DNA from: CAZART01 sp964487555
GTDB taxonomy: Bacteria; Bacteroidota; Rhodothermia; Rhodothermales; VXPQ01
DNA: 64,000 nt
Direction of reading: 5' to 3'
NCBI GenBank assembly: GCA_964487555.1
Contig: CAZART010000004.1
Coordinates: 46,343 to 110,342, forward strand
The notes beneath the pieces are model-generated. The model searched no databases. It saw only the letters and a list, made by a program, of their open reading frames with translations, and was not told the origin of the DNA. Position numbers and translations under genes: made by a program. Shown piece by piece: positions 16,158 to 24,716 of this stretch (its first letter is position 1; each line of letters opens with the position of its first letter).

Positions 16158-18773
16158 CTATTCTTTCGTGAGAAAGGCGTCCAGATTCAGTATCGCACTC
16201 GCGACGACGGCGAGCGCTGCGACCTCACGCGCGTCATCGTTCGTTGCGGCAAAACCCATGCTTGACCGCGGTGTGGACATCCCGCTCGATGCCTCTAATC
16301 GGGAGCCGTAGTTCGTCGGCTCCACATCCTCATAATCAGCAAAAGCGTTCTGTTTGATATTCAGCAGCGCGGCCGCGTCTTCCGGCCGCTCCGCGTACTC
16401 CACGAGGGCGTCTTCGAACAATCCGACAAGCTTCTGCAGCGTCTCGGCCGACGGATCCCGCTGCATCGCCAGCCGATAGCCCCGACGCAGCTGATCTTCA
16501 ACTCGGTGATCGTCTTCCGAACGCATTCGATGCGCCAATGCTACGGCAGCCTCTACGTAGACGGGGTCGTTCAACGTGACGAGCGATTGCAATGGCGTGT
16601 TTGTTCGAATGCGCCGAGAGGAGCACATCTCGCGGCTCGGCGCGTCGAAAGCGACTATCGAAGGATACGGGACGGTTCTCCGCCAGAACGTATAGAGCGC
16701 CCTGCGGTAACGATCTTCTCCTTCGCTCGTTTTCCAGACAAGCGAGCTGTACGGGTTCGTCCATAGTCCGGGCGGCTGTGGCGGAAAGACGCTTGGACCA
16801 AGCATTTTGCCGCTGAGTAGCCCACTCACGGCGAGGGCCTGGTCTCGGACGTGCTCCGCCGACAGCCGAAATCGAGGACCTCTCGCCAGGAGACGATTGT
16901 ACGGGTCGATCTCCTGTAGTGCAGACTCGCGCCGTGACGACTGCCGGTACGTGGCACTCATCACGATCTCTTTCAAAAGCTGCTTCACATTCCAGTCGAA
17001 ATCGTCTGCAAATTGTAAGGCAAGCCAATCCAGCAACTCCGGATGGGACGGCAATTCGCCCTGCGTTCCGAAATCTTCAACGGTCTCCACGATACCTGTT
17101 CCGAAGAGCTGCTCCCAGAACCGATTGACTGCGACCCGTGCCGTAAGGGGGTTCTCCGGGGAGAATAGCCAGTGGGCCAGGCCCAGCCGGTTGGGCGGAG
17201 CGTCCTCCGGCAGCGCCGGGAGCGAACGCGGCACGTCCGGCCCTACGCGACGCCCGGGAGCCAGCCAGTTGCCCCGTTCAAACACGTGCGTCCATCGCGA
17301 CTCGGACGACGGCAGCTCCTCCATTATCAGCGTCGTAACCGGTTCGAGTTCGAGGATCGAGTTTTTGAGCTTATTGCGCTCGTCGCGAAGGTCCTCAAAT
17401 TCGGGGCGCGACTCTATAAAGAATGTGCGCAGCACTTTTCGTTCGTGCGGGCTGCGCTCTTCATCGACCTTCTTACCAATGCGGACTACGTACGGATCTA
17501 CATTGTGGCCTTCGAACCTGGGCGGACGATTCCCGTCGCGTGTGTAGGCCGCCAAACGTAGTGTCCAGGATGCCAGGCTGTCTTCGTCGACGGCACGTTG
17601 CGCCTGCGCATTAAGCTGCTCAAGTTGATGCAGGTTCTCACGGCCGCGCTTCTCCTCCTCGTTGAAATCGAAGAGCTTGGGTTCGTTGTCGTAGCGATCC
17701 GCGTCCGCGGTATTGTTGAAGAAGGCCAGCAGCTCGTAGAACTCTTCGTGTCGGATCGGATCGTAGGGGTGGCCGTGGCACTGAACGCAAGCGATCGTGG
17801 TGCTCTGCCAGACCTCGAACGTCGTATTGAGACGATCGATGACGGACGCGACCCTAAATTCTTCGTCGTCGGTTCCCCCTTCGGTATTCGTCATCGTATT
17901 CCGATGGAAGGCCGTCGCAATGAGTTGGTCCGTGTCGGCGTTCGACAGCAGGTCACCTGCGAGCTGATCCGTGGAAAACCGGTCAAAGGGGATATTGTCG
18001 TTGAACGCCCGAATGAGCCAGTCACGGTACTTCCACATGACGCGAGGCTCGTCCTTCTCGTAGCCGTTTGAATCTGCGTAACGGGCAAGATCGAGCCAGT
18101 ACGCGGCCCAGCGCTCACCGTACCGCGGAGAGCTGAGAAGTGAATCTACGGCGCGCTCATATCGATCCGACGACGGATCTTCACAAAAGGCGTCCGTAGC
18201 TTCGGGTGCCGGCGGAAGACCGACGAGATCAAGACTTACCCGCCGAAGCAGGACGGCGCAATCGGCCTGCGGCGACGGGCGAATGTTCTCCCGGTCGAGC
18301 CGCGCCATCACGAAATGATCAATGCCGTTTCGCGTCCAGTCAGGATCGGAAACCTCAGGCAGCTCCTTCGGCGCCGGCGCCACGAAGGCCCAGTGCGGCC
18401 GCCAGAGCGCACCTTGATCGATCCAATCCTTCAGCAGGTCAATTTCGCGGTCGGTTAGCGCCGGCTGCTCGAGAGGCATCCGTTCGCGCGGATCCGAGTG
18501 CGTAACGCGGCGAATCAGCTCGCTCTTGCCGGGGCGTCCCGGCACGATCGCATGCGCACCCGATTCTGCAGGCTCCAAGGCATCCGAGCGAAACAGGAGG
18601 CTTAGATCCGCCTCCCGGCGTACGCCCCCGTGGCACGCGACGCACTTTTCATTGAAGATGGGACGAATGTCGCGATTGAAGTCTACGTCCGAACCGGCCG
18701 GTTGGAGTTGCCAGAATATGCCCCCCACGGTGAACAGAACTGCGATCGTGAGGATGACTCGAATCCGAGGCAT
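16158..18773 (-). CDS. Planctomycete-type cytochrome c / DUF1549 / DUF1553 protein
   Basis: 871 residues. Seen: N-terminal membrane/signal segment (4-22), a planctomycete cytochrome C domain with heme motif CVACH (44-48), WRPHWAFVAP followed by the DUF1549 domain (NGIDHFVMARLDRENIRPSPQAD... YGERWAAYWLDLARYADSNGYEKDE), a second CxxCH (CVQCH in the TIACVQCHGHPYDPI stretch), and a C-terminal DUF1553 domain (ALAHWLFSPENPLTARVAVNRFWEQLFGTGIVETVEDFG). It pairs with the DUF1501 gene 8 bp downstream. In Planctomycetes this two-gene unit is common; in a Rhodothermota-like genome it is an accessory feature. Its location beside pectinases suggests, but does not prove, a polysaccharide role. Confidence 0.92.
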   Translation of the reverse strand: MPRIRVILTIAVLFTVGGIFWQLQPAGSDVDFNRDIRPIFNEKCVACHGGVRREADLSLLFRSDALEPAESGAHAIVPGRPGKSELIRRVTHSDPRERMPLEQPALTDREIDLLKDWIDQGALWRPHWAFVAPAPKELPEVSDPDWTRNGIDHFVMARLDRENIRPSPQADCAVLLRRVSLDLVGLPPAPEATDAFCEDPSSDRYERAVDSLLSSPRYGERWAAYWLDLARYADSNGYEKDEPRVMWKYRDWLIRAFNDNIPFDRFSTDQLAGDLLSNADTDQLIATAFHRNTMTNTEGGTDDEEFRVASVIDRLNTTFEVWQSTTIACVQCHGHPYDPIRHEEFYELLAFFNNTADADRYDNEPKLFDFNEEEKRGRENLHQLEQLNAQAQRAVDEDSLASWTLRLAAYTRDGNRPPRFEGHNVDPYVVRIGKKVDEERSPHERKVLRTFFIESRPEFEDLRDERNKLKNSILELEPVTTLIMEELPSSESRWTHVFERGNWLAPGRRVGPDVPRSLPALPEDAPPNRLGLAHWLFSPENPLTARVAVNRFWEQLFGTGIVETVEDFGTQGELPSHPELLDWLALQFADDFDWNVKQLLKEIVMSATYRQSSRRESALQEIDPYNRLLARGPRFRLSAEHVRDQALAVSGLLSGKMLGPSVFPPQPPGLWTNPYSSLVWKTSEGEDRYRRALYTFWRRTVPYPSIVAFDAPSREMCSSRRIRTNTPLQSLVTLNDPVYVEAAVALAHRMRSEDDHRVEDQLRRGYRLAMQRDPSAETLQKLVGLFEDALVEYAERPEDAAALLNIKQNAFADYEDVEPTNYGSRLEASSGMSTPRSSMGFAATNDDAREVAALAVVASAILNLDAFLTKE

Positions 18774-18810
18774 AATCGAGAACGAAGGGCTTCGGGTAAG
18801 GGACTATTAC

Positions 18811-18838
18811 CGGTATACCGATACCAACTACGGTTGGT
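18811..18838. repeat. Two short inverted repeats upstream of the cytochrome/DUF1553 gene
   Basis: CGGTATACCG (18811-18820) is a perfect 10 bp palindrome, and ACCAAC (18823-18828) pairs with GTTGGT (18833-18838). Both lie 38-65 bp upstream of the start at 18773 and could be regulator sites. They do not match the CTTWACCGGTWAAG operator. The rest of the 240 bp intergenic region (18774-19013) shows nothing I recognise. Confidence 0.35.
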
Positions 18839-19013
18839 GACGACCGGCGTTCTGCATGGAAGATAAGGTAGGCATTGTGATGCAAGCATATCGCTCGGAT
18901 CGCACGCTTCGGACCACTCTTCTCAACGGTGCTGCCTGCGCTCGCTGATGTTGCATTCCCCGACGGCGCTTCCTCCCGCCAGGCTCCTGATCGGCGATTG
19001 CCTACGCCACGGA

Positions 19014-21518
19014 CTACCTGGCAGCGCGGGTTTTCTCGGCGGTATCGAGCTCAAGGCCCGCCATGATGAACGGCCCCACGCCCTTGTTGTCGTTCATGCG
19101 GATCGGCTCGCTCATGTAGTATCCAAAAGAGCCGTCCCGCTGATTCTTTCCTCCCAGACCGCCCACTGAAACGGTACCGTCCAGACTTACGTGGCCGGCT
19201 TCGTCCGCGTTGATGAAATGCTCGAGGACGCCGGCGTATGCGCGTCGTCCTACGTCCAGATATCCGGTATCGAGATAGCCCATCCGGACCCCCTTCGCGA
19301 GCGCATAGATGAACATGTTTGACGCAGACGCCTCCAGATAATTTTCCGGCCGCTGCGGCTCGTCGAGCACCTGGTACCAGAGACCGGTAACCGGGTCCTG
19401 CACGTTGACGACGGCCTCCGCAAACCACCGCAGCACGCGAATAATCTGATCGCGGTCCCTATGATCGTCCGGCAGGTAATCCAGCACGTCGACCAGTGCC
19501 ATGCCGTACCAACCCATTCCCCGTCCCCAGAAATTCTCGGAAAGCCCCGTTTCCGGATCGGCCCAGGCCTGCTCACGCGACTCGTCCCAGCCGTGGTAGT
19601 ACAGGCCGGTCGCGGGATCGCGCATGTAACGGGTTACGAGCAGGATATCGCGCGTCACCTCGTCGAACGCTTCGGGGTCATCGAATTCGCTGCCGTAGCG
19701 GGCGAGAAACGGTCCGGCCATGTAGACGCCGTCGAGCCAGAGCTGGTAGGGATACACCTTCTTATGCCAGAAGCCGCCTTCACTGGTTCGCGGATGCTCC
19801 TCGAGCTGCCTTCGCAGCGTATCGGCAGCCCTGCGGTAGCGATCGTCGCCCGTGCGTTCATGAAGCGAGAAGAGAAGCTTGCCGGAGGCAATCTGGTCGA
19901 GATTGTAGTCCGTGAGGTTATAGGTGCGGATGCTGCCGTCCGGCTGCACAAACTGATCCAGGTTGTGCTTCACGTAGGCGTAGTAGCGCTCGTTGCCGGT
20001 GCGCTCATACAGACGCTCGAACGCCTTCATCATCAGACCGACTTCGTAGTGCCAGCGGTTCATGAGCGTCGGATTTCGCTCCATGACCGACTCAGCCATG
20101 CGAATGTACCAGGGTTGGTCGGAAGTCGACTGTGATGCGGCCGTAAAAACGGAGCCGGACTCGGGTCGAAGAACCGGCGGCTGCAGCCCTCCGAAATCGA
20201 CGGTCGGCTCCGTACCGTTCAGATACTCCTCCAGATTGGTATATCCATCCCCGTCAGGATCCTGGCTGTGATCCGATGGATTCTTCGAATCCAAACCGAA
20301 GCGTTCCTCCCACCGGTCGTCCATGCCGTCCCGATCCTCATCGGGCGACGGAACGCCTTCATCGAGCGGCGGCCAGCCGCCCACCTCATTCTGTGAATCG
20401 ATAATCGCCCCTCGTCGGTCACGTATAAGGCCGATGACGCGCCGGTCGGCGGCGTCACGGCGCGGTCGAGTAGCCCCGGCGTCGGCAAGCAGCCGCTCGA
20501 GGGCGGTTTCGGGATCGTCGGTAGTTACGCTCGGCGCCGAGAACGGCTGTTCCACGCCGAGCATAAATGCGGCGGCCGTGTCGGGCATACTCGACGGCGG
20601 CCTAATCATCTCCCATCCGGTCCGAACCCCGCCGTCAGGACGCCTCAGCAGATTGTTGTCGAGAAAGATCCGCGTGTCTTCCCCGCCGACGGTGAACGCG
20701 TATCGATCGTTGTCGCTGAAGTCGAGTGGAAGGAGGTAGTTGCCGACGTAGTTCATCCGTGTATGGTCGTCTCCGTTGTACCCGGCACGGTCGCCCCAAC
20801 CGTAGACGACGTTGTTTCGGAAGTCGAGCAGGACGTCGCGCGGACGCGGATTCCGGCTCTTGTGCAGCGCATAGATGTTGTGGTGCAGGCTCACGTTGCC
20901 CGAGGTCGAGATCAGGGATCCGTACCCGTGCTCACCCTTGCTATGCACGGAAGCGTTGAGGCTCTCGGCGATGAGGCACCATTGCACACTCACGTTCGTC
21001 GCATCGCCGACGACGCTCACCGTCTCGTCCGTCGCCCAGCTCGTCGAGCAGTGATCTACAATCACGTTCGACGACCGGATGTTGATCGCGTCGAGCTCCT
21101 CGCCGGTAACGTCGCCCGGGCGGACGCGCAGATACCGAATGATGACGTCCGACGCATCGATGTCGATGCCGTAGTTCTTGAGGGTGACGCCGCCGCCGGG
21201 CGCCGACTGCCCTGCAATCGTCACATAGGGATGCTCGATATCAAGGATGCGCTTCAGCTCGATGGTGCCGCTCACGCGGAACAGGATGGTCCTGGGCTCG
21301 CTGGCCGCAACGGCCGCCCGAAGGCTCCCCCGAATCGGATGTTCACCGGATTCATAGTCGAGCAGATTTGTGACGAAGTACACTTCCCCGCCTCTACCCC
21401 CTTGCGTGAACATTCCAAATCCCTCGGCTTCCGGAAATGCCGGAAGGCTCGATGTCTGGCCGGCGGCAGGCGCGGCCGCCCAGAGGATAGAGAGGATCAG
21501 GACAAGCAGACGCATCAC
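19014..21518 (-). CDS. Bifunctional pectate lyase (PL1) - unsaturated galacturonyl/rhamnogalacturonyl hydrolase (GH105)
   Basis: 834 residues with a signal peptide (1-20). Residues about 25-380 are a PL1-like beta-helix: FPEAEGFGMFTQGGRGG, VDHCSTSWATDET (154-166), HSKGEHGYGSLIS (192-204), LHHNIYALHKSRNPRP (211-226). Residues 392-436 form an EF-hand/TSP3-type calcium linker (DEDRDGMDDRWEERFGLD, DPDGDGYTNLEEYLNG). Residues about 465-834 are an (alpha/alpha)6 GH105 domain with WHYEVGLMMKAFERL, DYNLDQIASGKLL, the catalytic-acid motif WLDGVYMAGPF (D596) and GRGMGWYGMALVDVLDYLP. PL1 cleaves pectate by beta-elimination; GH105 removes the resulting unsaturated end residue. No T9SS tail. The start overlaps the upstream PL1 stop by 4 bp. 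The fusion of these two activities is uncommon. Confidence 0.9.
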   Translation of the reverse strand: MMRLLVLILSILWAAAPAAGQTSSLPAFPEAEGFGMFTQGGRGGEVYFVTNLLDYESGEHPIRGSLRAAVAASEPRTILFRVSGTIELKRILDIEHPYVTIAGQSAPGGGVTLKNYGIDIDASDVIIRYLRVRPGDVTGEELDAINIRSSNVIVDHCSTSWATDETVSVVGDATNVSVQWCLIAESLNASVHSKGEHGYGSLISTSGNVSLHHNIYALHKSRNPRPRDVLLDFRNNVVYGWGDRAGYNGDDHTRMNYVGNYLLPLDFSDNDRYAFTVGGEDTRIFLDNNLLRRPDGGVRTGWEMIRPPSSMPDTAAAFMLGVEQPFSAPSVTTDDPETALERLLADAGATRPRRDAADRRVIGLIRDRRGAIIDSQNEVGGWPPLDEGVPSPDEDRDGMDDRWEERFGLDSKNPSDHSQDPDGDGYTNLEEYLNGTEPTVDFGGLQPPVLRPESGSVFTAASQSTSDQPWYIRMAESVMERNPTLMNRWHYEVGLMMKAFERLYERTGNERYYAYVKHNLDQFVQPDGSIRTYNLTDYNLDQIASGKLLFSLHERTGDDRYRRAADTLRRQLEEHPRTSEGGFWHKKVYPYQLWLDGVYMAGPFLARYGSEFDDPEAFDEVTRDILLVTRYMRDPATGLYYHGWDESREQAWADPETGLSENFWGRGMGWYGMALVDVLDYLPDDHRDRDQIIRVLRWFAEAVVNVQDPVTGLWYQVLDEPQRPENYLEASASNMFIYALAKGVRMGYLDTGYLDVGRRAYAGVLEHFINADEAGHVSLDGTVSVGGLGGKNQRDGSFGYYMSEPIRMNDNKGVGPFIMAGLELDTAEKTRAAR

Positions 21519-23170
21519 TTCAGCAGGGTCATTTTCCGGGTTCGAACTTCACCGTTACCGCGAAGACTATAGATATAAAGCCCGGCAGGGAGCGCCTTCG
21601 CGTCGAAGCGCACTTCATATGTGCCCGTCGCATGACGGCCGTCGGCGAGTACCGCAATTTCTCGGCCGAGCATATCGAGCACCACCAGCCGGTGCGTACC
21701 CGGCGCCGCGATGTCGTAGGTGATGGTCGTGACCGGGTTAAACGGATTCGGATAATTCTGCGCAAGTCGTACGCTGTGCACCACCTCGTCGGACGGCGCC
21801 GATACATTGGTCGGATTGGTCGCGTTCAGATACTCCTCGATGTTCGTGTAGCCGTCGCCGTCCAGGTCGCCTCGACTATCGGAAGGATCATCTGGATCGA
21901 GACCATACGAAGTCTCCCACTCATCCGGCATGCCGTCCTCGTCCCCGTCGGCCGGCGCTTCGCCGGCGTCGTGTACGGGCCATCCACCCACTTCCGTTTG
22001 CGAATTGATAATTCCGCCGGTACCGCCGCGCACCTGATCGACGACCCGCGCATCGACGGCGTCGCGAACGGGCAGGCTCGCCCCCGCCTCATCGAGCACG
22101 CGCTGAAACGCTGTCTCGGAGTCGTCGGTCGGCACGTCCGGCATGGGAAACGGGCTATCCACCAGATCGTTTTCAAACGCGAAAGCAATCATGCTCGCAT
22201 TATCGTCGTCCTTCTCCGGAAAGCCCTCGACCACGTTATCGGTGACAAATAGCCGCACGGTTTCTTCCGGGTCATAGGTGCCGCTATTGTTTTCGATCAG
22301 AAAAGCATAGCCGGCCAGACCGCTCTTCGTGGATGGTCCCGGCTTCACATAATTGCCGACATAGTTGATGCGCATCTTTTCATAGCCCATCGTGTAGCCG
22401 GCGCGGTCGCGGTAATCGTAGACCACATTATTCCGGAAATCCAGATCGAGGCCGGGGCCGGTTGTAGCCGCCTGCGGCCGCGGGCTGCGGCTTCGGTGGT
22501 GCGAGTACAGATTATGGTGGAAGGTGATGCCGCCTTCATGGCCGATCAGCGAGCCGTAGCCGTGCTCTCCCTTGCTGTGATGTGAATCATTGAGACTTTC
22601 GGTGATGAAGCACCACTGAACAGTGACGTCGCTGGATTGGGTGACCGACAGCGTCTCGTCGATGCCCCAGCTCGCCGAAAGATGATCCAGCACTACGTGC
22701 GACGAGTTGTTGACCCAGACCGCATCCATCTCCTCTTCGGCTGTGTCCCCGGGCCTGACGCGCAAATGCCGCACGACGACGTGAACGGACTTGATGACGA
22801 GTGGATGATTGGCAAGTGTGATACCGCTGCCGGGGGCCGACTGGCCGGCTATCGTGATGTTCGGATTACGAATGGTGAGGCGGGATTCCAGCTCAATGAC
22901 GCCGGCCACGCGGAAGACGACGATCCGCGGTCCCGCGGCTTCCACCGCGGCGCGGAGGCTCCCCGGCCCGTCGTCGTTCAAATTCGTCACGAGGAGCACG
23001 TCCCCACCACGGCCGCCGGGCGTATCGCCACCGTAGCCGTACGCGCCGGGAAAGGCGGGTATCGACTGGGCGAACAAGATTGGCGACAGCATCCCGAAGA
23101 CCGTAAAGGCTACGGCGACGAACGCGCCGCGTAACCGGCATGTTGTAGCATCAGATCGAAAGTTCGGCAT
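21515..23170 (-). CDS. Secreted pectate lyase (PL1) with T9SS sorting domain
   Basis: 551 residues. Seen: signal peptide (hydrophobic stretch ending LFAQ, about residue 35), PL1-like beta-helix with PAFPGAYGYGGDTPGGRGG, LDHLSASWGIDETLSV, HSKGEHGYGSLIG and FHHNLYSHHRSRSPRPQ, a calcium-type linker (DEDGMPDEWETSYGLD, DLDGDGYTNIEEYLNA), and a C-terminal type A sorting domain starting LAQNYPNPFNPVTTITYDI and ending RTRKMTLLK. Secretion across the outer membrane by T9SS is inferred from that tail. Its catalytic half is paralogous to the PL1 half of the neighbouring fusion protein, whose start overlaps this stop. It is the third gene of the PL9-uxaC-PL1-PL1/GH105 cluster. Confidence 0.92.
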   Translation of the reverse strand: MPNFRSDATTCRLRGAFVAVAFTVFGMLSPILFAQSIPAFPGAYGYGGDTPGGRGGDVLLVTNLNDDGPGSLRAAVEAAGPRIVVFRVAGVIELESRLTIRNPNITIAGQSAPGSGITLANHPLVIKSVHVVVRHLRVRPGDTAEEEMDAVWVNNSSHVVLDHLSASWGIDETLSVTQSSDVTVQWCFITESLNDSHHSKGEHGYGSLIGHEGGITFHHNLYSHHRSRSPRPQAATTGPGLDLDFRNNVVYDYRDRAGYTMGYEKMRINYVGNYVKPGPSTKSGLAGYAFLIENNSGTYDPEETVRLFVTDNVVEGFPEKDDDNASMIAFAFENDLVDSPFPMPDVPTDDSETAFQRVLDEAGASLPVRDAVDARVVDQVRGGTGGIINSQTEVGGWPVHDAGEAPADGDEDGMPDEWETSYGLDPDDPSDSRGDLDGDGYTNIEEYLNATNPTNVSAPSDEVVHSVRLAQNYPNPFNPVTTITYDIAAPGTHRLVVLDMLGREIAVLADGRHATGTYEVRFDAKALPAGLYIYSLRGNGEVRTRKMTLLK

Positions 23171-23209
23171 GATTTGATCTAATTAGGAAGCGTTTGATCG
23201 CAAAAGTTT

Positions 23210-24649
23210 TCAGGACGCGGCAACACCCGCGACGGCATCGAGGCGGTAGGTGTCGCGTGCGAGATCAAATGCCATCGCCCGGGCGAGACGCCGAGCGTCG
23301 GACATGGAGATCTGATGCGTTGTCACCAGACGCGCGAGGTAGTTGGCGTCGACGCGCCGCGAGAGGTCGTGCCGCGCAGGGATCGAAAGAAAGGCGCGTG
23401 TGTCGTCGTTGAAGCCGGCGGTATTGTAAACGCCGGCGGTTTCGGTAACCAACTCCCGGTATCGCGTCATCCCTTCGATGCTGTCAAAGAACCACCAGGC
23501 GGGGCCAAGGCGAACCGCCGGATAGTGCCCCGCCAATGGTGCAAGTTCACGGGAATAGGTGCTTTCGTCCAGTGTGAAGAGCACGAGCGTGAAGTTGGGA
23601 TGGTTGCCGAACTCGCTGAGCAGCGGCCGGAGATTCCGCGTGTACTCGGTCGCCAGGGGTATGTCGGCACCTTTGTCTGCCCCGAATCGATCGTAGACGG
23701 ATTCGTTGTGGTTCCGGTACGAGCCGGGATGGATCTGCATGACGAGCCCGTCCTCGACACTCATGCGCGCCATCTCCATCAGCATGTGCCCCTCGAACCG
23801 GCGCTGATCTTCCGCCGTCGCTTTACCGCCGATTGCACGGTCGAAAATGTGCTCGGCGTCGCGAACGCTCAGACGCCCGGTGTAGGGCTCTACGACGGCA
23901 TGATCGGTCGAAGTAGCCCCCATCGAGGCGAAGTATGCGCGCCGTTCTTCGAGCGCCTCGATGAAATCGGCATAGCTGTCGATGGTCATGCCCGCGGCCT
24001 CAGCCAGCCGGGCGATCTCCTCACGCCAGCCCGGAGCGGCCAGGCGGAAGACGGCATCCGGCCGAAAGCAGGGCACGACGCAGCCGTCCCAGTCCGACTT
24101 GCGTATTGCTTGATGATGCTTCAGCGAATCGGAGGCGGCATCCGTTGTCGTAAGGACTTCGATGTTGAATTGATCGAAGAGCGCGCGCGGTCGAAAGGAC
24201 TCGTCGCCAAGCTGTTCGAGCATCTGGTCGTAAATTGCCATCGCGGAGTCGGCGTCGAGCCTCCGGCGAATTCCGAAGACGTGATAGAATTCGTAATCCA
24301 GCCACGCCCGCGTCGGCGTTCCCAGGAACAGATGATAGTGATCCGCGAAGACCTGCCAGATCTTGCGAGGATCCGACTCTACCGGCGTGCCGTCAACCGT
24401 AGGTATCCCGAGATCCTCCAGCGGAATGCGCTGCGAATAAAGCATCCGAAAGATGTAATGGTCGGGCATGATGAGCAGCGAAGTCGGCTCCGGAAACGGA
24501 TCATTCGACGCTAACAAGCGCGGATCGACGTGTCCGTGCGGACATACGAGGGGGAGGTCCTTCACGCTCTCAAACAAGTCACGCGCCACCCGGCGAATTT
24601 CCGGGTCCGAGTCAAAGAATCTATCTGGATGCAATTCGAGACGTTCCAT
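23210..24649 (-). CDS. uxaC: Glucuronate/galacturonate isomerase
   Basis: 479 residues. Converts D-galacturonate to D-tagaturonate (and D-glucuronate to D-fructuronate), the first cytoplasmic step feeding UxaB and UxaA. Seen: CPHGHVDPRLLASNDPFPEPTSLLI (metal-binding HxH near residue 40), YHLFLGTPTRAWLDYEF, TTDAASDSLKHH, MQIHPGSYRNHNESVYDRFG and GPAWWFFDSIEGMTRY, the UxaC family signatures. Full length. It lies 39 bp upstream of the PL1 gene and 67 bp downstream of the PL9 gene, so extracellular depolymerisation and intracellular catabolism are co-transcribed. It is not adjacent to uxaB/uxaA, which lie about 10 kb away. Confidence 0.96.
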   Translation of the reverse strand: MERLELHPDRFFDSDPEIRRVARDLFESVKDLPLVCPHGHVDPRLLASNDPFPEPTSLLIMPDHYIFRMLYSQRIPLEDLGIPTVDGTPVESDPRKIWQVFADHYHLFLGTPTRAWLDYEFYHVFGIRRRLDADSAMAIYDQMLEQLGDESFRPRALFDQFNIEVLTTTDAASDSLKHHQAIRKSDWDGCVVPCFRPDAVFRLAAPGWREEIARLAEAAGMTIDSYADFIEALEERRAYFASMGATSTDHAVVEPYTGRLSVRDAEHIFDRAIGGKATAEDQRRFEGHMLMEMARMSVEDGLVMQIHPGSYRNHNESVYDRFGADKGADIPLATEYTRNLRPLLSEFGNHPNFTLVLFTLDESTYSRELAPLAGHYPAVRLGPAWWFFDSIEGMTRYRELVTETAGVYNTAGFNDDTRAFLSIPARHDLSRRVDANYLARLVTTHQISMSDARRLARAMAFDLARDTYRLDAVAGVAAS

Positions 24650-24716
24650 TCAATCAGCGCTTAGGGTGCAATCACTCGCGAAAGATTGATGCGCATGCGC
24701 GCTCCGCCGGTCTTCG

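Noticed and set aside
18811..18820. Fourth LacI-type operator upstream of the DUF1553 gene
   Set aside because: CGGTATACCG does not fit CTTWACCGGTWAAG and no matching promoter adjoins it.
23315..24514. 399-codon ORF on the plus strand
   Set aside because: Antisense to uxaC; shadow of GC-rich codon usage.
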